DNA of 19,882 bases from an uncultured Eubacterium sp. (GTDB taxonomy: Bacteria > Bacillota > Clostridia > Lachnospirales > Lachnospiraceae), in assembly GCA_910579145.1 (NCBI GenBank), contig CAJTTQ010000051.1, positions 1 to 19,882 on the forward strand. Direction: 5' to 3'. Shown piece by piece: positions 7,567-14,623 of the stretch (positions are counted from its first letter, which is position 1; every line of letters begins with the position of its first letter). The translations under genes and the position numbers were made by a program. Below the pieces are notes generated by a model. It ran no database searches, had not been told where the DNA came from, and was given only the letters and a program-made list of their open reading frames with translations.

Positions 7567-8874
7567 ATGGATTGGAGCGGTATCCAGCGGCTTTTAGAGT
7601 ACGCGTGCTGCTATGCCATGCTGAAACTGGCGCGCACGATCCTGCTTTCTGTCGTATTGATGCTCCTGCTCCTGCTGTTGCGGAACATGTGGGATACATT
7701 TGGCGGAAAGAAAAATACGGCGGCGCGCCTGTATGGGAAGGCGTGTTTGTGGATCGTGCTCATGCCGGTTCCTTTTCTCGGAGGCCTGAAACTTTCATAT
7801 GAACATTTTTATATACGGAACTGGCTGTATGTAGTGATGTATGACTTTTTTATGACGCATACGATCGTGGCAAAACTTCATTTTGCGGGCATGGCTGCCA
7901 CGGCGGTTATCCTGTTTGTCCGAAAACGCAGGCTGCGCGCCTGGGTGAAAAGGCTTTCTAAGTACAGCGGGCCGTTGCCGGATGGCGTTGGGAAGCGGCG
8001 GGGGCCGGTCGTGCAGATTTGCATCACACCGCAGTATATCACGCCGTTTACGACGGGGTTGGTCAAACCTGTGATCGTCCTGCCGGAGTATATGCTGCAG
8101 GCGTTTGACGGACGGGAGATCGAAGCGGTCCTGAGGCATGAGTACTGCCATATCCGGCGGGGACATCTTCTCGTGTACGAGGTTTTAGATCTGTTTTGTA
8201 TTTTGTGGTACGTGAACCCGCTCGTACATATCTGCGCGCGGCACGTAAAGAATGATCTGGAATTGATCTGTGATCATGAGGTGATCCAGGAAAATTCGTA
8301 TGATCCGCAGCGCTATGGAATGACACTGTTGAAATCCCTGGCTTTGATCGACAAAGAGCCGGAAGGTGTGCCAGCCCTGTTTCGCGGAACTTCGTTTACG
8401 GTCATGAAGCAGCGGATGAGGTCGATCGCCAGGTACCGGGAATATACGAGACGTCAGATCCGGGTGCTTTATACGTGTTCTGTCGCTGTCCTGCTCGTTT
8501 TGTTTGTGTCCGGCATTTTGGCTTCCTATCCCGCTTACACGCCATTTGAGGACTATGCCCTCTATAGTATGGATGGCAGCCAGAGGATCATCGGGGAGAA
8601 TGCGGAGTTTAACGCGGCGGTCGAAAAGAGCGGGGAGGGACTGATCGTAGATAACCAGAAGGTAAGGAAACTTCTGCTTGATGCCGAAATATATAATGAT
8701 AAAGGGGAGTATTGGATTTATTATGGCGGTTACATGAAAATGCCCGGAATCGGCGGAGGGGGCGATCTTCTGTATTATAATACGGCAGATGCGCCGGAGG
8801 GTACGTCGTTGCTGCCCTATAATGAAACGGATCGCTGGAGTGATTGTGTGGAATGGTTACTCCAACATATGTAG
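7567..8874 (+). CDS. M56 (BlaR1/MecR1-type) membrane zinc protease without sensor domain
   Basis: A 435-residue membrane protease. I start it at ATG 7567 because GGAGGTG (7551-7557) lies 9 bases upstream; the in-frame ATG at 7549 overlaps that site. Hydrophobic helices are visible near residues 17-38, 55-72 and 80-115, with a last one near 300-320. Between them lies the gluzincin domain: HEYCH at residues 191-195 and the likely third zinc ligand E232 in DLELICDHE. The roughly 110 residues after the last helix are extracellular and much too short for the penicillin-binding domain of true BlaR1/MecR1, so the signal is unlikely to be covalent beta-lactam binding. Its expected substrate is the BlaI-type repressor encoded just before it. 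The 38-base gap suggests one transcript. Confidence 0.87.
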   Translation: MDWSGIQRLLEYACCYAMLKLARTILLSVVLMLLLLLLRNMWDTFGGKKNTAARLYGKACLWIVLMPVPFLGGLKLSYEHFYIRNWLYVVMYDFFMTHTIVAKLHFAGMAATAVILFVRKRRLRAWVKRLSKYSGPLPDGVGKRRGPVVQICITPQYITPFTTGLVKPVIVLPEYMLQAFDGREIEAVLRHEYCHIRRGHLLVYEVLDLFCILWYVNPLVHICARHVKNDLELICDHEVIQENSYDPQRYGMTLLKSLALIDKEPEGVPALFRGTSFTVMKQRMRSIARYREYTRRQIRVLYTCSVAVLLVLFVSGILASYPAYTPFEDYALYSMDGSQRIIGENAEFNAAVEKSGEGLIVDNQKVRKLLLDAEIYNDKGEYWIYYGGYMKMPGIGGGGDLLYYNTADAPEGTSLLPYNETDRWSDCVEWLLQHM

Positions 8875-8896
8875 AAGAAAGGAATGGTGATCAGGT

Positions 8897-9922
8897 ATGG
8901 CACTTACGATACATGCCGGAAAAAATTTAAACAGCTTATTTGTAACAAATGAAAATGCGGCGGCGAGACGCGCGGCTGAGAAAGGCCAGAGAGAGGGAAA
9001 TAAATCCTCCATCTTTGCAGGGGATCTAGGAGTCGGGCCGGATAAGATCCAGATCAAGCGCCAGCAGGCACAGAAAAAGGCGATGAAGATCGTCGGGGAT
9101 ACGTTCACGGCTGAGAAAGAGATCGATCAGAGCCTGACGGATATGGCAGACCGTCTTGATGCGTTGCAGAAAGAGGGGTATGAATATCATAAGGAACTGG
9201 AACGGATCACAGAAAACAGAAATGAACTGCAGGAAAATTACGGCGTTACGGATGAAAGTGAAGAACATGCTGATCTGGAACTTTTGCGAAAAGAAAGAAA
9301 GGCAAATGAGCCGGGGTCAAAGGTGACACTTGACTATGAAGAGACAAAACGGCTGGAAAAGATCCATGAGAAAGGACTGACTGGTTATCAGACCGATATG
9401 CTTGAACTGGATGAACAGCAGGCCGTAAATGAGAAAAATCTCTCTGAGACCGAGTCGCAGATTCAGAGTATCCGTGCGTCATTGAACGATACCGCCATTG
9501 AACGGCTGAAATCAAATCCGATGATAGAGGCCCAAAAAGAGGCGGATAAGCTCATGGAAGCTGCCAATAAGGAAATTATCGGCGATCTTATGGACGAGGG
9601 CAAAAAGCACATCGAGGAGAAGATGGAAGAAGAGAAAGAGCAGGCAGAGAAACGCGCCGAGGAGAAAGAAGAGCAGGAAGAGAAGGAAGAGGCAGCTAAA
9701 GAGCGCAAGGCCGAGATGGAACAGTTCATCGAGGGAACGAAGCAGCAGGCTGAGGCGAAGAAGGAAGAACTTCCGAGCGAGCGGGATCAGGAACAGATGG
9801 CTGCCTATAATGACCCGAACAATTCCGAAACGGAGGCGGCGAAGGAGATTGCGGAAATTCTTGATGAGCTGAAGCTGATCCAGGATGATATAAAAGGTGC
9901 CGCTGTGGATTCGAACCTGTAG
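8897..9922 (+). CDS. Long acidic coiled-coil protein of unknown function
   Basis: A 341-residue protein starting 22 bases after the protease gene. The ribosome site GAAAGGA (about 8876-8882) is rather far, 14 bases, from ATG 8897. The N-terminus NLNSLFVTNENAAARRAAEK and a SSIFAGDLGVGPDKI block (about 37-51) look conserved; from about residue 55 onward almost everything is predicted helix and coiled coil, including a run very rich in Glu and Lys (about 240-275). No signal peptide or membrane helix is visible. I recall similar uncharacterised proteins in Lachnospiraceae, but no function. Its position downstream of a repressor/protease pair suggests it belongs to that regulated output. Confidence 0.75.
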   Translation: MALTIHAGKNLNSLFVTNENAAARRAAEKGQREGNKSSIFAGDLGVGPDKIQIKRQQAQKKAMKIVGDTFTAEKEIDQSLTDMADRLDALQKEGYEYHKELERITENRNELQENYGVTDESEEHADLELLRKERKANEPGSKVTLDYEETKRLEKIHEKGLTGYQTDMLELDEQQAVNEKNLSETESQIQSIRASLNDTAIERLKSNPMIEAQKEADKLMEAANKEIIGDLMDEGKKHIEEKMEEEKEQAEKRAEEKEEQEEKEEAAKERKAEMEQFIEGTKQQAEAKKEELPSERDQEQMAAYNDPNNSETEAAKEIAEILDELKLIQDDIKGAAVDSNL

Positions 9923-10005
9923 GATCAGCCGTTGGTTTAGATATCAAATGTAAATGCTAGAGGGAGCCGTCGATCGGTGACCTCATGAGAAAGGAGGGAA
10001 AGAGT

Positions 10006-10773
10006 ATGGGATTTAATTTTGGAAGTTATGGAATGTCTGGGCTCTTTGGAAGAAATTCATATGGCAGCAGTTTTTATGGTTCTTTCGGGAATTATGCCAG
10101 CATCCGGAGCGGGACTTATAAAAAGCTCCTGAACTCGTATTATTCAAAAGTAAAACCAAATCAGCCGTCGGCATCAGACAAGAAAACGGATGCGTGGAAT
10201 AACCGGTATTCGTATACCAATCCGGCACTGACTTCCGCGAGGAAGGAGGCCGATGAACTGACGGCATCTGCGAACGCGCTGACCGCGCAGGGCAGCAAGT
10301 CATTGTTTACAGAGAAATATACGACTACGACCGATGCGGAGACAGGCGTTCAGACAACGACAAAAGGATACGACAGAGAGGCGATCGAAAAAGCGGTAAA
10401 TTCTTTCGTCACCGATTATAATTCTGCCGTGAAAGCGGGCAGGAATTCCACAAATACGAATGTGACGAGGAATACAGCCTATATGACGCAGCAGACCGGC
10501 ATCTATGCCAGAAGTCTTTCCGAAGTCGGCATTTCGATCGGAAAGGACAATACGCTTTTGATTGATTCCGACAAGCTAAAGAGTGCCAATATCGACACGC
10601 TCAAGCGGGTATTCAATGGGCCGACTTCGTTTGCTTCCCAGACGGCCAGCCGTTCCGGCAGCATCAGCCAGGCGGCAGCCCGGGCCTCGTCGCCAGCGTC
10701 TACGTACAATCGCACCGGAAATTACAATAATTTCTACAACAATTATTACAGTGCTTACAACTGGTATTTCTAA
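10006..10773 (+). CDS. Small FliD-like (flagellar-cap C-terminal-like) protein
   Basis: A 255-residue protein. ATG 10006 has AAGGAGGG (9991-9998) before it; an in-frame ATG at 9985 lies upstream of that site and is rejected. The first 60 residues are rich in Gly, Ser, Tyr and Phe (FGSYGMSGLFGRNSYGSSFY), then YASIRSGTYKKLLNSYY. Residues about 130-215 resemble the C-terminal part of FliD: AVNSFVTDYNSAVKAG, then SEVGISIGKDNTLLIDSDKL and LKRVFNG. The tail is Asn/Tyr-rich (NYNNFYNNYYSAYNWYF). True FliD is usually more than 400 residues and sits with flagellar genes; none is here. It may be an exported surface or filament-associated protein; the export route is not visible, as there is no signal peptide. 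Confidence 0.75.
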   Translation: MGFNFGSYGMSGLFGRNSYGSSFYGSFGNYASIRSGTYKKLLNSYYSKVKPNQPSASDKKTDAWNNRYSYTNPALTSARKEADELTASANALTAQGSKSLFTEKYTTTTDAETGVQTTTKGYDREAIEKAVNSFVTDYNSAVKAGRNSTNTNVTRNTAYMTQQTGIYARSLSEVGISIGKDNTLLIDSDKLKSANIDTLKRVFNGPTSFASQTASRSGSISQAAARASSPASTYNRTGNYNNFYNNYYSAYNWYF

Positions 10774-10810
10774 TGGAAGTAATATTGTGCTTTTTACATA
10801 GCTAGATATC

Positions 10811-10850
10811 AAAAACAGGATCCGGCTCTTTGTCGGCGGATCCTGTTTTT
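10811..10850. terminator. Bidirectional intrinsic terminator
   Basis: The arms AAAAACAGGATCCG (10811-10824) and CGGATCCTGTTTTT (10837-10850) are perfect complements around a 12-base loop. T-runs occur on both strands, so this hairpin can end both the forward train finishing at 10773 and the minus-strand ABC-F gene finishing at 10868. Confidence 0.92.
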
Positions 10851-10867
10851 TGTGAATAAAAATACCG

Positions 10868-12799
10868 TTATGTGAACTGTTCTAGCTGTTCCGCATAGGT
10901 TTCCCACGCCTCCATCGCGCGCTCGAGGTCGCGCTCTTTTTGTTCTTTTTCTTTGGCTAGTTCTGTCAGTTTTCCGACATCGGTCGCATACTCGGGAAGG
11001 CTCATCGTGTCGTCTATGAGAGAGATCCTCTGTTCGATCGTATGTATCTCTTCTTCGGTTTTGTTATAGCTGTTTTCTATTTTACGCCGTTTTGCCTCCC
11101 GCTCTTTTTGTTCCTTCCAGTCGAGTTTGGCGTCGGATTCCGTTTTTTCTGCGGCTTGACTAGAAACCTGCGGGTTCAGGTGAAGTTTCTCCACCGTTTC
11201 CTTTTTCTGCAAATACCAGGAGTAATCGCCGTCGTAAGAAAGAAGCGCGTTCCCCGTCAGATCGAGTATTTTGGTCGCCGTTTTCTGGATGAAGTACCGG
11301 TCATGCGATACGAAGAGGACTGTGCCGGTATAGTTGTTCAGCGCCTCTTCTAAGATTTCCTTGGATTCGATGTCGAGGTGGTTCGTCGGCTCGTCCAATA
11401 GAAGGAGGTTTGCTTTGGAAAGCATCAGTTTGGCAAGGGAGACGCGTCCCTTCTCGCCCCCGCTGAGCAGGGAGATTTTTTTGTAAACATCGTCTCCGGT
11501 AAAGAGAAAGGCGGCCAGCACATTTCTGATCTTGGTGTTGTTTAGGTCTGGGTAGTCATCATGGATCTCATCAAAAATGGTTTTATCCTCATGCAGTACA
11601 TTGTGTTCCTGATCGTAATACCCGATTTCCACATTGGTTCCAAATCTGGCACTTCCACGGTCCGGCGGCAGTTCCTGGCAAAGTATTTTCAGGAGGGTTG
11701 TTTTCCCTGTTCCATTTTTTCCAATGATCGCGGCGCGCTGACCCCGATGGAGATCAAAGGTGACATGGTCAAATAAATGATTCTCGCCAAAGGATTTGGC
11801 AAAGCCTTCGACAAAGAGGACGTCATTGCCGCTTACTTTCTCCGGTGAGAGTTCAAAATGTATCGTCCGGCCCTGTTCGGCCGGTTTTTCGACTGGTGTC
11901 AGTTTCTCCAGCATCTTTTCGCGGCTCTCCGCCCGTTTGATCGATTTTTCCCGGTTAAAGGAGCGCAGTTTTTCAATCACGGCTTCCTGATGCTTTACGG
12001 TCCGCTCATAGTTTTCATACTGTTTGCGCAGATTGCTGCGCAGCTGTTCTTTCTTTTTCGCGTAATCGCTGTAGTTTCCGGAAAATACCGTGATCGTTCC
12101 GTGATCGATCTCAATGACTTTTTCAGAGATGCGGTCGAGGAAGTAGCGGTCGTGGGAAACGATCAGAACGCTCCCCTTATAGTTCGCGAGATAGTTTTCC
12201 AGCCATTCGATCGATGAGAGATCAAGATGGTTGGTCGGCTCGTCCAGGATGAGAAGATCCGGCTCGAGCAGCAGCAATTTTCCGAGCGCGACACGGGTTT
12301 TCTGCCCGCCGGAAAGCGTATTGATGCACTGGTCTACGTCGCCGCCGCAAAATCCAAGTCCGTTTATGATACCCATGATCTGACTCTTGCAGGCATATCC
12401 GTCCCTGGCTTCAAATTCTGTCTGGAGACGGTGGTATTTTTCGAGCATGGCTTCTAGTTCGGCCCCGGATGCCTGGGGCATCTGCTGTTCCATGCCGCGG
12501 ATGCTTCGGTCGAGTTCCACGATGTCTTTTTTGACGTCTAAAAGTTCCTCATATATGCTGTTTTCTGAATGGTAACCCTGCTGCTGGGGAAGATAGCCGA
12601 TCGTTTTGTCTTTCGCGGTGGTGATCTCGCCGCCGTCCGCGGGCAGTTCCCCTACGATGATCCGTAGCAGCGTCGTCTTTCCGGCGCCATTGCTTCCCAC
12701 GAGGGCGGCGCGCTCGCCGTCGTTGATATGGAACGTGGCATCCGAAAAGATCGTCTGGTCATTAAATTTTTTTTCGATGTGGCTGCATGCTAGTATCAT
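10868..12799 (-). CDS. ABC-F family ATPase (translation factor type)
   Basis: A 643-residue soluble protein with two ABC domains and no membrane segment. Walker A motifs are GSNGAGKTT (35-43) and GKNGTGKTT (360-368), signatures LSGGQ (162-166) and LSGGE (445-449), and Walker B plus DEPTNHLD at 186-193 and 469-476. The linker between domains (about 240-305, with RSFNREKSIKRAESREKML) is the charged helical segment that contacts tRNA on the ribosome in ABC-F proteins. A C-terminal coiled coil (about 550-640) resembles YdiF/Uup-type members. ABC-F proteins act on stalled ribosomes or protect against antibiotics. The 5' leader before ATG 12799 is short, without the attenuator expected for inducible resistance forms, so a housekeeping role is more likely. 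GGAGG at 12811-12807 gives the start. Confidence 0.93.
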   Translation of the reverse strand: MILACSHIEKKFNDQTIFSDATFHINDGERAALVGSNGAGKTTLLRIIVGELPADGGEITTAKDKTIGYLPQQQGYHSENSIYEELLDVKKDIVELDRSIRGMEQQMPQASGAELEAMLEKYHRLQTEFEARDGYACKSQIMGIINGLGFCGGDVDQCINTLSGGQKTRVALGKLLLLEPDLLILDEPTNHLDLSSIEWLENYLANYKGSVLIVSHDRYFLDRISEKVIEIDHGTITVFSGNYSDYAKKKEQLRSNLRKQYENYERTVKHQEAVIEKLRSFNREKSIKRAESREKMLEKLTPVEKPAEQGRTIHFELSPEKVSGNDVLFVEGFAKSFGENHLFDHVTFDLHRGQRAAIIGKNGTGKTTLLKILCQELPPDRGSARFGTNVEIGYYDQEHNVLHEDKTIFDEIHDDYPDLNNTKIRNVLAAFLFTGDDVYKKISLLSGGEKGRVSLAKLMLSKANLLLLDEPTNHLDIESKEILEEALNNYTGTVLFVSHDRYFIQKTATKILDLTGNALLSYDGDYSWYLQKKETVEKLHLNPQVSSQAAEKTESDAKLDWKEQKEREAKRRKIENSYNKTEEEIHTIEQRISLIDDTMSLPEYATDVGKLTELAKEKEQKERDLERAMEAWETYAEQLEQFT

Positions 12800-12823
12800 G
12801 CCATTTCCTCCGTTTTCTTAAAA

Positions 12824-12829
12824 ACTATA
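12824..12829 (-). promoter_or_regulatory. Possible -10 box for the ABC-F gene
   Basis: On the minus strand TATAGT (12829-12824) lies 24 bases before the ABC-F start codon, with a T-rich TTTTTG about 17 bases further upstream. It is weak, but the 146-base divergent gap must hold a promoter for this gene. Confidence 0.35.
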
Positions 12830-12890
12830 CAGCATTTATTTTAGCACAAAAATATGATTTTTACATCTTTTATTATAAGAAAAATTGTAG

Positions 12891-12896
12891 TATAAT
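12891..12896 (+). promoter_or_regulatory. Probable -10 box of the rex operon
   Basis: A consensus TATAAT in an A+T-rich stretch 49 bases before the rex start codon. The -35 position (about 12868-12873, TTTTAT) is poor. TTGTA and TACAA half-sites flank the hexamer but do not match the known Rex operator TTGTTAAnnnnTTAACAA, so autoregulation cannot be claimed. Confidence 0.5.
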
Positions 12897-12945
12897 GAAA
12901 ATAAATACAAAATTGCCGGGAGTTTAGCATGGAGGTTTTGTCATT

Positions 12946-13611
12946 GTGGACAAAAAGATTTCATCTGCGGTAGTGAAACGGCTGCCGCGTTATTATAGAT
13001 ATTTAAGTGAATTACTCGAAAAGGGGATCGAACGCATTTCGTCTCAGGAACTGAGCGCGAAAATGAATGTTACGGCTTCCCAGATCCGTCAGGATTTCAA
13101 TAATTTCGGAGGGTTTGGACAGCAGGGGTATGGTTATACGGTAGGGATCCTCCACGATGAGATAGGAAAGATCCTTGGGTTAGAGCATGATTATAATGTC
13201 ATTATCGTAGGGGCCGGAAATTTAGGGCAGGCGCTGGCAAATTACGGCGGATTTACGAAACGGGGATTTCGTATTTCCGGTATTTTTGACATTGACCCTG
13301 CCGTGATCGGAAAAGTCATCAACGGTGTAGAGGTTCTGCCGGTGTCGGAAGTAGAACAACATGTACAGGAAAACGGCGTAAACATTGCGGCGCTTACGCT
13401 CCCGAAAGAGCAGGCATCACGGACGGCATCCCAGCTTGCCGATTTCGGGGTGCAGGCATTTTGGAATTTCGCGTCTACCGATCTGAACCTGCCGGCCGAT
13501 GTGGTCGTAGAAAATGTCCATCTGGCGGAGAGCCTGATGCGGCTGTCTTATAAATTATCCGAAAAGCAGGGGTTGCGAAAGGAGAACATGAGGGATGAGT
13601 GCAAAAAATAA
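12946..13611 (+). CDS. rex: Redox-sensing transcriptional repressor Rex
   Basis: A 221-residue repressor that binds NAD(H) and releases DNA when NADH is high, controlling fermentation and redox genes. The start is GTG 12946 with GGAGG at 12931-12935. The N-terminal winged helix includes LPRYYRYLSELLEKGIERIS, then LSAKMNVTASQIRQDF and FGGFGQQGYGY. The Rossmann part has NVIIVGAGNLGQAL (GAGNLG at 89-94) and the acidic end of the second strand in GIFDID (D115). The C-terminal FWNFASTDLNLP, VVVENVHLAESL and LSYKL are typical. The next gene starts inside its last codons. Length and motifs are standard and I see nothing broken. Confidence 0.97.
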   Translation: MDKKISSAVVKRLPRYYRYLSELLEKGIERISSQELSAKMNVTASQIRQDFNNFGGFGQQGYGYTVGILHDEIGKILGLEHDYNVIIVGAGNLGQALANYGGFTKRGFRISGIFDIDPAVIGKVINGVEVLPVSEVEQHVQENGVNIAALTLPKEQASRTASQLADFGVQAFWNFASTDLNLPADVVVENVHLAESLMRLSYKLSEKQGLRKENMRDECKK

Positions 13612-14179
13612 TGAACAGGTGTCAATAGCTGAGCTGTTGAAAGGGAAAAAAGTTCCGATACTCGTATTGGATCAGAGATGGCATAAATTGTTTCCCGGGG
13701 GAGTGAAACCCGCTCATATTGCGGCGATCGAAGAGAACCTGAACGCGCTTTTGAAGGAGCAGGGGAAACTGGTGAATGAGATCAAAGAATTAAAAAAGGC
13801 GAAAAAGAAGCTGATGGATGCGATCGTATCCGGTATGGCGTCTTCGGGAAATGACAAAAAGAAAGATAAACAGCAGAAGCTTCTTTTGGAGACAAAAGAG
13901 CGGATCGAAGAGCAGTCGGACCGCCTGATGGAGTTACCGTATGAAATCAAAAAAATGAATGAGGATCTGCTAGTGAATGGTGTGGCATACTGTTATGAGG
14001 AATTAAAGACCCGCGCGCAGTCGTTGGAGAACCTGAAAGCGGAAATCGATGCCCAGCGCGAGGAGTTAAAGGAAAAAGTGGCTTACCGGGTCGAACTGGA
14101 GGAGAGCGTAGACGCGTCGTATTCGCTGATGCACGATCTTCTCGGACGCGAAGTGATGAATATCTTTGATAAGAAATAG
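13595..14179 (+). CDS. Unknown coiled-coil protein between rex and acpS
   Basis: A 194-residue protein whose ATG 13595 lies 17 bases inside the end of rex, with GAAAGGAG (13577-13584) as ribosome site. Residues 1-40 include KGKKVPILVLDQRWHKLFPG, which looks like a short conserved globular or docking segment. The rest is charged helix and coiled coil (about 42-165) with a Lys-rich stretch near 60-95. No signal or membrane helix. The overlap with rex suggests coupled translation. I do not recognise a function; the gene order rex / this gene / acpS is, as far as I recall, seen in related bacteria, but I cannot confirm that here. Confidence 0.75.
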   Translation: MSAKNNEQVSIAELLKGKKVPILVLDQRWHKLFPGGVKPAHIAAIEENLNALLKEQGKLVNEIKELKKAKKKLMDAIVSGMASSGNDKKKDKQQKLLLETKERIEEQSDRLMELPYEIKKMNEDLLVNGVAYCYEELKTRAQSLENLKAEIDAQREELKEKVAYRVELEESVDASYSLMHDLLGREVMNIFDKK

Positions 14180-14187
14180 GGTGCGAT

Positions 14188-14553
14188 ATGATTTTAGGTG
14201 TTGGTGTCGATGCGGTGGAGATTTCCCGTGTACAGAAATCTTGTGAAAAGGGGCATTTTCAGAGCCGCATATTTACCGAGGCGGAGATTGAACAGTTTGA
14301 TAAGCGAAAAGTGAGGGCGGCGTCTGATTTTGCTGGAAAAGAGGCGGTGGCGAAAGTATTCGGGACAGGTTTTTCAGGCTGTTTCCCGAGTGATATCGAA
14401 ATTCTCCGGGATGAATCGGGCGCGCCCTATGTGAATTTGTACCGCGGGGCCAGGGATATTGCGGAGAGTCTTGGGATTTCGTCAATCCAGATCAGTATTA
14501 CCAATACGTCGGATCTGGCGGTGGCGTTTGCCGTGGGCATTGGAAACAAGTGA
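14188..14553 (+). CDS. acpS: Holo-[acyl-carrier-protein] synthase
   Basis: A 121-residue phosphopantetheinyl transferase that moves phosphopantetheine from CoA to acyl carrier protein in fatty-acid synthesis. Motifs: GVGVDAVEI (D8 is the metal ligand), then FTEAEIEQF and SDFAGKEAVAKVFGTG with the second acidic ligand (E52). The usual near-C-terminal S-H pair (as in SLSHTKEYA) reads ITNTSDLAVAFAVG here, so the family histidine is replaced by asparagine. The start ATG 14188 lies 8 bases after the previous stop, with only a weak ribosome site, so it may be translationally coupled. Length is normal. Confidence 0.93.
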   Translation: MILGVGVDAVEISRVQKSCEKGHFQSRIFTEAEIEQFDKRKVRAASDFAGKEAVAKVFGTGFSGCFPSDIEILRDESGAPYVNLYRGARDIAESLGISSIQISITNTSDLAVAFAVGIGNK

Positions 14554-14594
14554 CGATTTGTGTGGCGTCTCCCATTTGGCATCATGTGGGGGAT

Positions 14595-14604
14595 AGTGCG
14601 CACT
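14595..14604. other. Perfect 10-base palindrome before nnr
   Basis: AGTGCGCACT lies in the 70-base gap between acpS and nnr, 7 bases before the GGGAGG ribosome site. It could be a small operator or hairpin, or chance; no promoter is obvious beside it. Confidence 0.3.
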
Positions 14605-14623
14605 GGTACGGGGAGGAATGGGT

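Noticed and set aside
7148..8874. Beta-lactam resistance regulon
   Set aside because: The protease lacks the penicillin-binding domain and there is no beta-lactamase or mecA-like gene nearby.
9600..9720. Tandem repeat in the coiled-coil gene
   Set aside because: The Glu/Lys-rich run is low complexity but has no fixed repeat unit at the base level.
10868..12799. ABC-F gene as an antibiotic-resistance determinant
   Set aside because: No long attenuator leader is visible and the linker resembles housekeeping members, so resistance cannot be claimed.
12800..12945. Rex-binding operator between the ABC-F gene and rex
   Set aside because: I looked for TTGTTAAnnnnTTAACAA or close forms and found only unmatched TTGTA/TACAA halves.
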